Positions 1-8,479 of a stretch of 64,000 nucleotides of DNA are shown here, piece by piece (the stretch's first letter is position 1; every line of letters starts with the position of its first letter). The notes under the pieces were generated by a model. The model was not told the DNA's origin. It searched no databases and was given only the letters and a program-made list of their open reading frames with translations. The stretch is from Deltaproteobacteria bacterium ADurb.Bin207 (lineage in GTDB: Bacteria > Myxococcota_A > Polyangia > Polyangiales > Polyangiaceae), in assembly GCA_002070115.1 (NCBI GenBank), contig MWCO01000002.1, positions 124,001 through 188,000 on the forward strand, read 5' to 3'. The position numbers were made by a program, and so were the translations under genes.

Positions 1-136
1 GGTGCCGAACGGTATGGGCTGGTGGGGGGACCTTGGCAAGGGAAGCGAGGTTCGACCAAGCTACGACAGCGCTCAGGGCGTCATCGACCGTGGTGAATGA
101 GGTCAGCGTCGAGTGTTTGGAAGGCGGGATGGGGGA

Positions 137-2095
137 TTACGGAATAGCAATGATGCGCTGGAAGGGCTCAGGCGTTTTCAGATCTTTGACCTTTTTGATG
201 TAGTCCGCCACGGCATCGTTGAACAAGCCCCACGGGACGGTAGGCACTTCCTCTTTGAGCATCTCGTATCCATCACCGCCCGTGTTCATGAAGTCATTCA
301 CGGCGATCCTGTAGATGGTGGTATCTGTTTTTGTGATTGGCTTGTTCGAACCGTCGCCCGTGAAGAGAATGGACTGAACGCGGGCGCCAGGGGCGGCAGA
401 AGCCTTATATGTGACCTTGATGCCGCCAACTTGAAGGAATCGGCCATGGTTCGCCTCCACGGTCGACACCGAAAACTCCACGACATCCCACACCACCGAC
501 CCGGGGACATCGCGGAGCACGACGGTATTGTTGAAGGGAAGGATCGAATAGATATCACCGAGCACCACGTCACAAGGCGTGGTAGTTGAGCAGCCGACTC
601 GAACCAACGAGGTGTCCGTGGGCTTATAGGAAGAGGGCATGGAGTCCCGGATGCCTCCACCATTCATGAAAGCGATTTGGATTCCGAGACCCGCGTAGGA
701 ATCGAGGATGGCGTCCGTGATGATGTCTCCCATGGGGACCTCCTGGGAGCGCTCGACAATCCCGTTACGAGGCCAAACACCATCGACAGTGCCGACCTTT
801 TCGTCGAATAGCTCTTTGACGTGCGTTTTCCACGGCTCAATCATGGTAGCCACCGCGGGGTCCGGTTCTTCGATGACCTGTTCGCATAGTTTTTCCGCGA
901 CACACTCGAAGCCGGTGGGACACTGCGCCGTGTTGTCTTTGCAGGATGCGCTTAGTGTGATGGCCTTTTTCCCTAGAACCTGAACGTGGGAACCTTGGAT
1001 GTCGGTGACGACACCATCTTCCACCGTGATCAACACTTTGTTGTACGCGGTGAGCTGGCCATCGCTCTGCACGAGCATGACATCGCCCATTTTCCAGTTG
1101 ACCTCTGCTTCCGTATGTCCCCCCTGCACCAGATCAGCACCGTTAATATTTTTTGCAAAATCTACGATCGGTCCAATCGGGGCGCCAGAACCGTCGGTGT
1201 TGAGCCCCGTGGCGCCGATATGAGCGGTCACCAAGACGACATGAGCGCCATCGGCTCGGGCTTGGGCAATGGCAGCGTTGGCGGGAGCGACGGGCTCGGT
1301 GATCTTGACATCTCCCATGTGTCCAGCGATGACAATTTCTTCCGTTTCGGGATTGGACACCCCCACGACGGCCACCTTGATCGGGTTGGCTGGATCGCCG
1401 AAAGTGAGCATTTTGTACGGCTTGACGACATGGCCGCCGAGTTCGTTTTTGGGATCTTCGACGTTGACCCCCACATAATCGAAGTCAGCGATTTCCATCA
1501 GATCTTTGAAGTGCGCCGTGCCATCGTCGAAGCTATGGTTGCCGATGTTGCTCGCATTGACGCCCAAATAATTCAAAGAGACGATGGCGGGTTCATCGCG
1601 CAAATCTGTTCCGTAGGCGCTGAGCGTGGGGCTTGCGCCAACCTCATCACCTCCATTGAGAATGATGGTGTTGGGGTTCGCCGCTCTTTCTTTCTGGAAG
1701 TAGGTCGAAGCGTAAGCGACTCCGCCCAGGTAGTTGGTATAGCCATCCTTGTCTTTCACGGTGATCGGGTCAATCTGACCGTGGAAGTCATTGATGGTCA
1801 GCACTTGGATGGTGCCGGAAGGAGGCGGGAGAACGACATCCTCGACCACATCGGGGTTGGTCGTTTCCGATTCTACGTCTTTCCCCGTATCGGGTCCCGT
1901 TTCCGGGCCGGTTTCCGTACCCGTTTCCGTTGCTGCTTCGGTTTGCGTATCCAGGGGCGCATCGGGAAGTGACGTATCCGGTCGCACGTCAACCCCGGCA
2001 TCCACCGGGTTGGTGGTGACTTCGTCATCCCAACACCCTGCCGCTCCAATCCCGAGCAGCGCAAGAGCAACAAGAACACCTCGTTTTTCGCGCAT
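137..2095 (-). CDS. 5'-nucleotidase / metallophosphatase family lipoprotein
   Basis: Predicted surface or periplasmic lipoprotein that would dephosphorylate extracellular nucleotides. The 652-residue product starts with a lipoprotein signal ending at Cys21 (GAAGC). A Thr/Glu/Gly/Pro-rich linker follows (about 45-90), then a calcineurin-like domain. Metal ligands that can be recognised by comparison with UshA are D103 and H105 (NDFHG), D151 (GGDE), N187-H188 (GNHSFD), H293 and H328. E330 (GGHTE) sits where UshA has Gln and relatives have His. The C-terminal 5'-nucleotidase domain shows MGDIITDA, FMNGGGIRD and a late GGDGYEML. It is the last gene of a four-gene minus-strand operon; the gap to the lipoprotein gene upstream is 30 bp and AGGAAAGG precedes its ATG. 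The substrate cannot be read from sequence; a UDP-sugar hydrolase or cyclic-nucleotide phosphodiesterase is also possible. Confidence 0.9.
   Translation of the reverse strand: MREKRGVLVALALLGIGAAGCWDDEVTTNPVDAGVDVRPDTSLPDAPLDTQTEAATETGTETGPETGPDTGKDVESETTNPDVVEDVVLPPPSGTIQVLTINDFHGQIDPITVKDKDGYTNYLGGVAYASTYFQKERAANPNTIILNGGDEVGASPTLSAYGTDLRDEPAIVSLNYLGVNASNIGNHSFDDGTAHFKDLMEIADFDYVGVNVEDPKNELGGHVVKPYKMLTFGDPANPIKVAVVGVSNPETEEIVIAGHMGDVKITEPVAPANAAIAQARADGAHVVLVTAHIGATGLNTDGSGAPIGPIVDFAKNINGADLVQGGHTEAEVNWKMGDVMLVQSDGQLTAYNKVLITVEDGVVTDIQGSHVQVLGKKAITLSASCKDNTAQCPTGFECVAEKLCEQVIEEPDPAVATMIEPWKTHVKELFDEKVGTVDGVWPRNGIVERSQEVPMGDIITDAILDSYAGLGIQIAFMNGGGIRDSMPSSYKPTDTSLVRVGCSTTTPCDVVLGDIYSILPFNNTVVLRDVPGSVVWDVVEFSVSTVEANHGRFLQVGGIKVTYKASAAPGARVQSILFTGDGSNKPITKTDTTIYRIAVNDFMNTGGDGYEMLKEEVPTVPWGLFNDAVADYIKKVKDLKTPEPFQRIIAIP
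1887..1946 (-). repeat. 12-nt tandem repeat coding for TETG/PETG linker
   Basis: About five imperfect copies of a 12-nt unit resembling GTTTCCGTACCC (plus-strand reading) lie in register inside the nucleotidase gene. They encode a run of Thr-Glu-Thr-Gly and Pro-Glu-Thr-Gly units between the lipid anchor and the enzyme domain. Since the unit is a multiple of three, slippage would change linker length without a frameshift. Confidence 0.7.
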
Positions 2096-2125
2096 TGTCT
2101 TTGCCTTTCCTGAGCTGATTGGTGG

Positions 2126-4282
2126 CTAGTTGAGCGGGCAGCTCATGACCTCACTCGGGTTTTGCGACAACTTCGTCGTGATGAACGTCGCGACATCTCC
2201 ATATTTATCTTTGGAAGCGGGAGTATTGTTCAATTCCGTGACCTGCCCGGAAACCGGAGGACCATAAGGCACCATTGCGGGAATCACCGTGGCAAGAACG
2301 ATATCCTTATAGAGCGGTAACTCCCATACTCCCTGCACGAACCAGCACATACGGTCCACTTCCTCCTCGGAGAGTTTTTGGGTGCTGGTCAGATTCTGGT
2401 CGGGATCCGCGACACCGTCCCTGTCGAGATCCCGCTGCCCATTGAAGGAATAGGGACCTTTGAACACCTTATCCCAACCATCGTTGGCCACCGCGGCTAG
2501 CACGTTATTGACGTCCGTAGTCGTAATGCCGGTGGTGGTGGTATTGGGGCTAAGCTCGAATTTCATGATCGCCGAGGCCCCCACCTGGAAAGGCCATCGA
2601 GTTTCCTGGCCGAGCCAAGCATCCCGGTTCATTTCGTCGAAAATCTTGCTATATAGCGGACCCCAATTCCAATAGGGCAAACCCAGGCACGTGGGGATCC
2701 AGGAACCGGAAGCGTTGGCGTTGGTTCGACATTGGTCTTTCATGTCGACGCCGAGAGACAGAAGGTTGTAGTTGGCGGGATCGGGTTTGGCGACATTCAC
2801 CCGATTGGCGATGAGATCGATGAAGCTAATCACGCGCTGCGTGTCGGTGCGATGCCCGATCACCGTGCATCCCATATCGGCTAATTGCGCGGCAAGCAGT
2901 TCTTCACGGTAAAGCTTTCCATCTGTCGCCGTGTCGAATTCGTAGTTCTGGGCCTTGTAGGTGTAGGTAGGCTGACCTGATGGATCTCGGTCCCTGGTGG
3001 CGCCAAGCCATCGAAGGACGACCTTGATATCGGGGTCGAAGGATGCCACACCGCGCGCAAAGGCATTGGTTTCGCGCACGATTTGCCTTGTTGCCGTAGG
3101 AAGGACCAACCCGATGCATTTGGTGCCTTTGTCGGCACGTCGCGCGGCGAGTCTACCCGTGGCATACCACTGTTGGTCGCTCTTTCCAGAATATGCTCCC
3201 ACGTTAGGCAGTGAATTTCGGTCACGGGCTCCCGTCAAAATGAAGTTGACGTTGGGGAACTTGGCCGCGGCGACCAAGGCTTGCGCGTTCGCCGACGGAG
3301 TATGGGTGGTGATAGTTTTGGCGCCCGCGGCGACCGCATCGCCAATGGCTTTTTCCACGGCTTGCGCGGTGGAAGCGTTATCGGTGATACGATAGCGATC
3401 TTTGCCGAACAGCACATAATCGGCCGAAGCCACCGCCTGGTCCAATCCCAGCTTGTGACTCGCGGTCAGGGCGTCTTCCGCCGGACGAGTTGAGTCCCCG
3501 GAAAAAACCGCGGCCACTTTCAATGTCGGCTTGCACTGCTTTTCACTACTACAGTAGTCCCCATCCAAACAGCCATCGTTGTTCCGACACCCGGGCACAC
3601 ACTCTTTCTTTTCGCATATAAATCCTTTTCCACACGTATCGTCGACCTTGCACCCCGACACACACTCATTCGTCTCCGTGTTGCAGATCGTCCCCACCTG
3701 GCTGGCGCAATAATCATCGTTTCTGCATCCGGTGACACACTCCTTGTCCACACAGATTTTTCCGTCGGAGACTTCACCACATTGATTGTCGGTTCGGCAT
3801 CCAGCGACACAGGTATTTTGTTCGCAGATTTTGCCGGTACCGCAGGATGTATCGGTTCGACAGCCGTCGACGCACGCGTTGTGTTCGCAGATTTTGCCAG
3901 CGCCGCAGGGCTCATCTGCTCGGCAGCCGGTAACGCAGGTAAGGTTTTGGCAGATTTGTCCGGATCCGCATTTTTGGTCGTTCCTGCATCCTACCTGACA
4001 GGCGTTTCCCTCACAAATCTGCCCCTCACCACAGGCGTCGTCTTCGATACAGCCAAGCTTACACAAGCCGGAAATACAGATAGCCGGATCGGGACAGTTG
4101 TCCGACGTGGAGCATTCGAGGGAACACAAGCCATCGCTGCAAACGCCTCCCTGGCAGTCGTCATCCGACGAGCAAGAGGCTCCGATACCGTTTTTGAGTT
4201 CTGACGAAGCGATCAAGGAGCAATTGGCTCCCACCGCGAGAAGAAAAAGGCCTGCAATGATTGCTGGAGTACGACGCCGCAT
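2126..4282 (-). CDS. Cys-rich lipoprotein with BMP/PnrA-like ligand-binding domain
   Basis: The 718-residue product has a signal peptide with a probable lipid-attachment Cys21. The lipobox (GANC) is imperfect. A Cys-rich region spans about residues 37-250, roughly ten units of the pattern C-x(2)D-x(2)-C-G-x-G-x-I-C. From about 253 there is a type-1 periplasmic-binding fold resembling the BMP/PnrA family: a strand opening LKVAAVFSGD, a region VNFILTGARD, and NVGAYSGKSDQQWYATGRLA, which corresponds to the conserved 'gaY..q..YlaG..A' segment. Known PnrA-type proteins bind purine nucleosides for ABC uptake, but no permease or ATPase gene adjoins this one. Only 2 bp separate it from the PEGA gene upstream (TAACCATG), and GGGAG near that gene's end can serve as ribosome-binding site. 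Nucleoside binding is inferred from family resemblance and the adjacent nucleotidase. Confidence 0.8.
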   Translation of the reverse strand: MRRRTPAIIAGLFLLAVGANCSLIASSELKNGIGASCSSDDDCQGGVCSDGLCSLECSTSDNCPDPAICISGLCKLGCIEDDACGEGQICEGNACQVGCRNDQKCGSGQICQNLTCVTGCRADEPCGAGKICEHNACVDGCRTDTSCGTGKICEQNTCVAGCRTDNQCGEVSDGKICVDKECVTGCRNDDYCASQVGTICNTETNECVSGCKVDDTCGKGFICEKKECVPGCRNNDGCLDGDYCSSEKQCKPTLKVAAVFSGDSTRPAEDALTASHKLGLDQAVASADYVLFGKDRYRITDNASTAQAVEKAIGDAVAAGAKTITTHTPSANAQALVAAAKFPNVNFILTGARDRNSLPNVGAYSGKSDQQWYATGRLAARRADKGTKCIGLVLPTATRQIVRETNAFARGVASFDPDIKVVLRWLGATRDRDPSGQPTYTYKAQNYEFDTATDGKLYREELLAAQLADMGCTVIGHRTDTQRVISFIDLIANRVNVAKPDPANYNLLSLGVDMKDQCRTNANASGSWIPTCLGLPYWNWGPLYSKIFDEMNRDAWLGQETRWPFQVGASAIMKFELSPNTTTTGITTTDVNNVLAAVANDGWDKVFKGPYSFNGQRDLDRDGVADPDQNLTSTQKLSEEEVDRMCWFVQGVWELPLYKDIVLATVIPAMVPYGPPVSGQVTELNNTPASKDKYGDVATFITTKLSQNPSEVMSCPLN
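3533..4174 (-). repeat. about 60-bp tandem repeats coding for Cys-rich units
   Basis: Roughly ten coding repeats of 60-63 bp occupy residues 37-250 of the BMP-like lipoprotein. Each unit gives about 20 residues with four cysteines, for example CRADEPCGAGKICEHNAC. The units most alike lie at residues 80-165. The pattern resembles the disulfide-rich stalk modules common in myxobacterial lipoproteins. Confidence 0.75.
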
Positions 4283-4284
4283 GG

Positions 4285-5256
4285 TTAGAAGCTCCCGGCA
4301 AAGGACGCGCTGCCTGGTCCCACGAAAAGGCCGACGCTTGGCTCAGGGGTTTTTTCAGGCTCCACATCACGGGACAAGGTGAAGTACAAAGTCGCTCCCA
4401 GAGTGAGAATGCCAGCCGCGGAGAGAATATCGGAGGTCAACCGATAGGCTTGCACATCCGATTGCAAGTCTTTGGCTCGATCACTTGGCGTTCCCACATA
4501 CTGTTCCTTTTCCATTTTGGAAGAGGAACTCAAAGCCATGGCGCCGGTGACTCCGCCACCCACGAGCAAGGCTCCCCCCACACCAAGACCGATGTACGAA
4601 AGGGTTGTCCATTGTGACTCGGGTTCTTTGATGCGTTCGGTTTCGCGAACCACCACCCGGGAAGAACCCGCTGGTTCCAATTGCAAGCGAATCGTGCGTT
4701 TTTCGGCGCCCGCCACTTCGATGGCCTGCGATATGGGGATGTAACCTTCCTTCGATACGGCCACCCGATGCGCCCCAGCGCTCAACAAAATGGTATCGAG
4801 CGGCGTTTTACCCACCGGGATGTCATCAATCACCACGGAGGCCCCCTCGACATTCACGGCGATAGAGACCGTAGCGATTCGGGGCCTGAGTTTGCTGATT
4901 TCGTTTTCCACGCTTTGACGACGATCCGCCGAGACATTGTTTCCCCCATCTTTGAGGTATTTCTCAAAAGAAGTGACGGCGCAAACGTAGTCTTGAAGCT
5001 GATAACAGACTTGGGCCACGTTATAGAGCACGCGATACTCGCCCGTAATTTCGTAAGATTTTCGAAACTCGGCGAGAGCGCCGCGGTAGTTCTCCTCGTT
5101 ATACAGATCAAGACCACGACGGTACCGGGCGGCAGCCTCGGAGGCATCTTGCTCTTCCGGGGCAGTTTGGGCACCTGCCGGTGTGGACACCACGAGAGGG
5201 GAAAACAGCAACAAGACGAACAGTAGGTTCGATGCGCTACCGGTACGCAGGATCAT
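4285..5256 (-). CDS. TPR and PEGA domain envelope protein
   Basis: The 323-residue product has a Sec signal peptide cleaved after about residue 29 (PAGAQ), TPR-like helices at about 40-110 (RRGLDLYNEENYRGALAEF), and a PEGA domain at about 127-194 (VVIDDIPVGKTPL ... KEGYIP). A hydrophobic segment (218-240) and a second one (272-292) follow. This order is frequent in myxobacterial envelope proteins; PEGA domains are small beta-sandwiches thought to bind surface polymers or partner proteins. The gene lies 18 bp after the kinase gene, whose own C-terminus is also a PEGA domain, and 2 bp before the Cys-rich lipoprotein. It may be a membrane adaptor between kinase and lipoprotein, which is inference. 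No catalytic motif was seen. Confidence 0.82.
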   Translation of the reverse strand: MILRTGSASNLLFVLLLFSPLVVSTPAGAQTAPEEQDASEAAARYRRGLDLYNEENYRGALAEFRKSYEITGEYRVLYNVAQVCYQLQDYVCAVTSFEKYLKDGGNNVSADRRQSVENEISKLRPRIATVSIAVNVEGASVVIDDIPVGKTPLDTILLSAGAHRVAVSKEGYIPISQAIEVAGAEKRTIRLQLEPAGSSRVVVRETERIKEPESQWTTLSYIGLGVGGALLVGGGVTGAMALSSSSKMEKEQYVGTPSDRAKDLQSDVQAYRLTSDILSAAGILTLGATLYFTLSRDVEPEKTPEPSVGLFVGPGSASFAGSF

Positions 5257-5274
5257 GTCCAGCTAACCTCGCTT

Positions 5275-6978
5275 TCACTCGAAGGGGTTGTCATCATCCA
5301 ATTTCCGTTTCGTTTTTCCCTTACTAGGATCTGGTGTGGGGACCGGAGGCGGAGTGGCCGTGGTGGGTTCCGCAGGCTCCGCGGTCGGCTTGGGCCCCCG
5401 AGGATGAGGACCCACTACAGGTCCAACCTTAGCCGGTGGAGCCGTTGTCGACGCCGCGGAAGTATCCGCTGGCAGCTCGTGCTTCTCGAGTTCGAATTGG
5501 ATGACCTGATCTCGATCGAATCGAATTTGCTCCGCCTTACCCACATACCCTGGCGCTTCCGCACGAATCACGTGCTTCTCGCCATCCTTCGGTACCGTCA
5601 ACTCCATCGGATTGGTCGCGAGCGTTTTGCCATCGAGAAACATCCGAGCAAGACTCGGCTGCGCCGATACTTGAAGGTGGATGGTTCCCACTGGCTGCTC
5701 AGCCGATGCACTTGCCGTCACAGGTGGCGTATCCGTGGCTGCATCCCCGGAGTTCAATCCGATCACCAAGGCCCCCACCAACAAGAGCCCCCCAACCCCT
5801 ACCACGACAGCCCACATTTTCGTTTTTCGAGCCGCGGGTAATTCCGTCGGAACGGAGAATTCCACGTTTCGATCCATGCCACTGCGCGAAGAACTCGAAG
5901 AGTCAGGCCACGAACCCGACGCGGTCGCCAAAGAAGCCACAGAGAATTCATCCGTGCTGGTAAGCGATGCCGCCGATAGATTCGCTTCAATCAGCGCACG
6001 AGCCTTCGCCCTATCCTCCGCAAACACACGCATCATGTGGGCGCTAATCTCTTTGCGCCCAATTGGCTGCCCCAACGACAAGATGAATTGATCGAGATCC
6101 GATTGGAATTCAAGAGCATCCTGGTATCGATCCTCCGGGCGAAACGCGATGGCTTTCATGCAGATTCGCTCGAGTTCCGGATGAATATGGGGCACCGCCT
6201 CCCGAATCGGAGGTGCCCCCACCGAAGCGACCCTCGTCATCACCGCCACATCCGACATTCCTTGGTATGGACGCTGTTTCGCGAGCGCTTCCCACAAACA
6301 ACAGCCCAACGCATAAATATCCACCCGAAGGTCAAGAGAAGCTTCTCCCAACAATTGCTCAGGAGCCAAAAAAGACACCTTGCCCTTGATGGTCCCTGCT
6401 CGCGTTTGGGTCGATACGGAGACGGCTTTGGCGATACCGAAATCCAGCATCTTCACGGTGCCGTCGTAGGTCACGAAAATGTTGTGCGGCGTGACATCCC
6501 GATGAACGAGTTGTAGGGGCGTGCCATCGTAGTCCGTGCATTCATGGGCATGCGCAAGACCTGCCAAGGCTTCGGACAAAATCCGCAACAACACCGGCAA
6601 AGGCACCAATTCCTCTTCGGACTTGCGAATGCGCGACATCAATCGGGACATGGGCTGCCCCTGCAAATATTCCATCGCAATGAATAGACGCCCGTCCTCC
6701 TCGCCCACTTCCTGAACACTCACCACGTTGGGATGACTCAAACGCGCGGCCAAACGCGCCTCGTTGAGAAACATCTCCCTTCCCTCTGGCTGCTCAGCGA
6801 ACTGCTCTCTCAGTATTTTGAGCGCGATCAACTTGCTGAACCGCGCAGGCCCCTCCATGACCGCAAGAAATACCTCGGCCATACCACCGTGGCCGATTTC
6901 CGCGATGAACCGGAACTTCCCTAATCTGCGCGGCCTAGCCATCTCTTGCTTTTTGACACCTTCGACGTCCGTTGTCAC
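5275..6978 (-). CDS. transmembrane Ser/Thr protein kinase with extracytoplasmic PEGA domain
   Basis: The 567-residue product is a Hanks-type kinase. It has a glycine loop GHGGMAEVF (29-37), ATP-binding Lys54 (IALK), catalytic loop HRDVTPHN (159-166), DFG (179-181) and APEQ (205-208). After a Ser-rich juxtamembrane stretch there is one membrane helix (about 388-407), then a PEGA domain (431-497) and a Pro/Lys-rich tail. The PEGA part should therefore lie outside the cytoplasmic membrane as a sensor. The open frame starts with GTG at 6978; an ATG at 6942 preceded by AAGAG is an alternative start and removes only 12 residues. It is the first gene of the operon ending with the nucleotidase. All catalytic residues are present, so activity is expected. 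Confidence 0.92.
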   Translation of the reverse strand: MTTDVEGVKKQEMARPRRLGKFRFIAEIGHGGMAEVFLAVMEGPARFSKLIALKILREQFAEQPEGREMFLNEARLAARLSHPNVVSVQEVGEEDGRLFIAMEYLQGQPMSRLMSRIRKSEEELVPLPVLLRILSEALAGLAHAHECTDYDGTPLQLVHRDVTPHNIFVTYDGTVKMLDFGIAKAVSVSTQTRAGTIKGKVSFLAPEQLLGEASLDLRVDIYALGCCLWEALAKQRPYQGMSDVAVMTRVASVGAPPIREAVPHIHPELERICMKAIAFRPEDRYQDALEFQSDLDQFILSLGQPIGRKEISAHMMRVFAEDRAKARALIEANLSAASLTSTDEFSVASLATASGSWPDSSSSSRSGMDRNVEFSVPTELPAARKTKMWAVVVGVGGLLLVGALVIGLNSGDAATDTPPVTASASAEQPVGTIHLQVSAQPSLARMFLDGKTLATNPMELTVPKDGEKHVIRAEAPGYVGKAEQIRFDRDQVIQFELEKHELPADTSAASTTAPPAKVGPVVGPHPRGPKPTAEPAEPTTATPPPVPTPDPSKGKTKRKLDDDNPFE

Positions 6979-6996
6979 AACCTAACGTTCGCACAT

Positions 6997-7025
6997 ATTG
7001 AACCGTAATTCCATCGTAATCACAA
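6997..7025 (-). promoter_or_regulatory. weak sigma-70-like promoter for the kinase operon
   Basis: On the minus strand TTGTGA (7025-7020) and TTCAAT (7002-6997) are 17 bp apart, each matching four of six consensus bases. A start near 6990 would give a short leader. The rest of the 196-bp gap holds an AT-rich stretch (7131-7180) with a TATAAT on the minus strand (7171-7166) but no partner -35. Confidence 0.2.
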
Positions 7026-7174
7026 AGCCGGGGGGCTAACCTTTCTCCTTATTTTCAAGGCAAACCCGTTCCGGACGCCGCCCCATCGCTTCCCGAACAA
7101 GAATATTTTCTGAACGGTAATCATTCCCGTTATTTCATATAAATTTTATAAAACAATGAACTAACATTATATTT

Positions 7175-8146
7175 TCATAACCAACGCTTACGACGAAAAT
7201 AGGTAAGAAGTCCCACAACCACCAAAACCATTAGCCCCCAAACGAATAAGTACCCCCAACGCCACCGCAATTCAGGCATGTACTCGAAGTTCATCCCGTA
7301 CACACCCGCGATGAATGACAAAGGTAGCATGATCGTAGAGATGATTGCAAGCACACGCATGATCTCGTTGGTCCGATTGGCCGCCGACGACATATACATC
7401 TCTACCGAAGCGTTCACGAGTTCCCGATAGGAATCCGCATGGTCGGCAATCCGCACGAAATGGTCATAAGCGTCACGAAAAAATGGTAGAGCATGCTCGG
7501 GAATCACCCCAAATTCACCACGCGACAGCCGAAGCAGCACGTCGCGCTGATACGTCGAAACACGACGCAACGCCTGCAACGAGCGTCGCAACGCAAATAA
7601 CCGCGTCAAAATATCAGGCACCGGCTCTTCGATGATCTGGCGACTCACCTCGTCAATATCATCGTCGAACGCTTCGATGACCGGATAATAATCATCCGCA
7701 AGCCGATCGATGATCGCATGGGCCACATATGCAGACCCACGCAAAAGAGCACGGGGGTTGCGCTCCAGCTCCGCTCGTAACCCCTCGACGGACCGCATGG
7801 ACCTCGGATGATGGGTAAACACCCACGTCGGTCCAATCAAAATGTCAATCTCTACCGTCCCCAACGACTCCGGATCCTGCGCCTCCCGATGGATTCCGTG
7901 AAGCACAATATAAAGGATATCGCCGTAATCCTCCACCTTGGGCGTCGGCTGATCAAAAAAGATATCCTCCACCGTCAAAGGATGTATCCCCATCTGCTCT
8001 TGCAAAAAACTCTCGACCTCGGCCCGGCGCTCATCGGTTTCTATCCACACCGTACGGTCTTTCGCCCGTATCAACGCCGGAACCTCGGAGAAATCCCGAA
8101 TGACGTAGCGGCCTTCCGAATCAACCAGATGGGCTCGTGTCACCAT
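7175..8146 (-). CDS. corA: CorA family Mg2+/Co2+ transporter
   Basis: The 323-residue protein has the usual CorA length and shape: a large cytoplasmic N-terminal domain and two C-terminal helices. The diagnostic YGMNF loop motif is at about residues 283-287, after the first helix (IISTIMLPLSFIAGVYG), followed by the second helix (YLFVWGLMVLVVVGLLTYF) and a basic tail RRKRWL. FTHHPRS and EVSRQI in the N-terminal half are typical of the family. It forms a pentameric channel in the cytoplasmic membrane for divalent cations. The ATG at 8146 has GGAAG upstream at suitable spacing. The gene is divergent from the lipoprotein gene at 8480. Mg2+ is the likely ion, but Co2+, Ni2+ or Zn2+ cannot be excluded. 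Confidence 0.94.
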   Translation of the reverse strand: MVTRAHLVDSEGRYVIRDFSEVPALIRAKDRTVWIETDERRAEVESFLQEQMGIHPLTVEDIFFDQPTPKVEDYGDILYIVLHGIHREAQDPESLGTVEIDILIGPTWVFTHHPRSMRSVEGLRAELERNPRALLRGSAYVAHAIIDRLADDYYPVIEAFDDDIDEVSRQIIEEPVPDILTRLFALRRSLQALRRVSTYQRDVLLRLSRGEFGVIPEHALPFFRDAYDHFVRIADHADSYRELVNASVEMYMSSAANRTNEIMRVLAIISTIMLPLSFIAGVYGMNFEYMPELRWRWGYLFVWGLMVLVVVGLLTYFRRKRWL

Positions 8147-8479
8147 GGCCCGTCACTTCCCATCGCTCGATACAACCATCCACGTCCCATCGCTTCGTGT
8201 CTCGACCCCCTCGCCATGATTCGTACGACCCATGGATCACCCTTTCTCTTGCTCCGAAAACCCATCATCCACCCAAACCCTACGGCGAGTTCCGAAGGCG
8301 AATCAAGCCATCCTCGGACAAAATGAACCTGCTTTGCCCCCGTATTACCCCAACCCCGCTCGACCACCTCGTCATCATGCACGTTTCCGAAACACCCCCA
8401 CACCTCATCTGTTGCTCGCGGCGCGTTGGCGCTACACTGTGATGTTGGTGTGTGTTGTGCCACGACGAAAGGATCCACG
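8147..8479. other. divergent intergenic region with a repeated 9-mer
   Basis: This 333-bp gap lies between divergent corA and the MopE-motif lipoprotein gene and must hold both promoters. The 9-mer CCCATCGCT occurs at 8159-8167 and 8186-8194, and again nearby at 7082-7090 and 8485-8493. A weak -10-like TACACT lies near 8440. I see no credible small gene and no hairpin with a T-run. Confidence 0.4.

Noticed and set aside
1-136. In-frame open stretch after the nucleotidase stop
   Set aside because: The minus strand is open to the window edge in the same frame, but there is no start codon or ribosome-binding site, so no gene is called; a 3' end of a neighbouring gene cannot be excluded.
986-1972. 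328-codon plus-strand open frame
   Set aside because: It lies antisense to the nucleotidase gene, whose conserved motifs are on the minus strand; the plus-strand translation has no recognisable domain.
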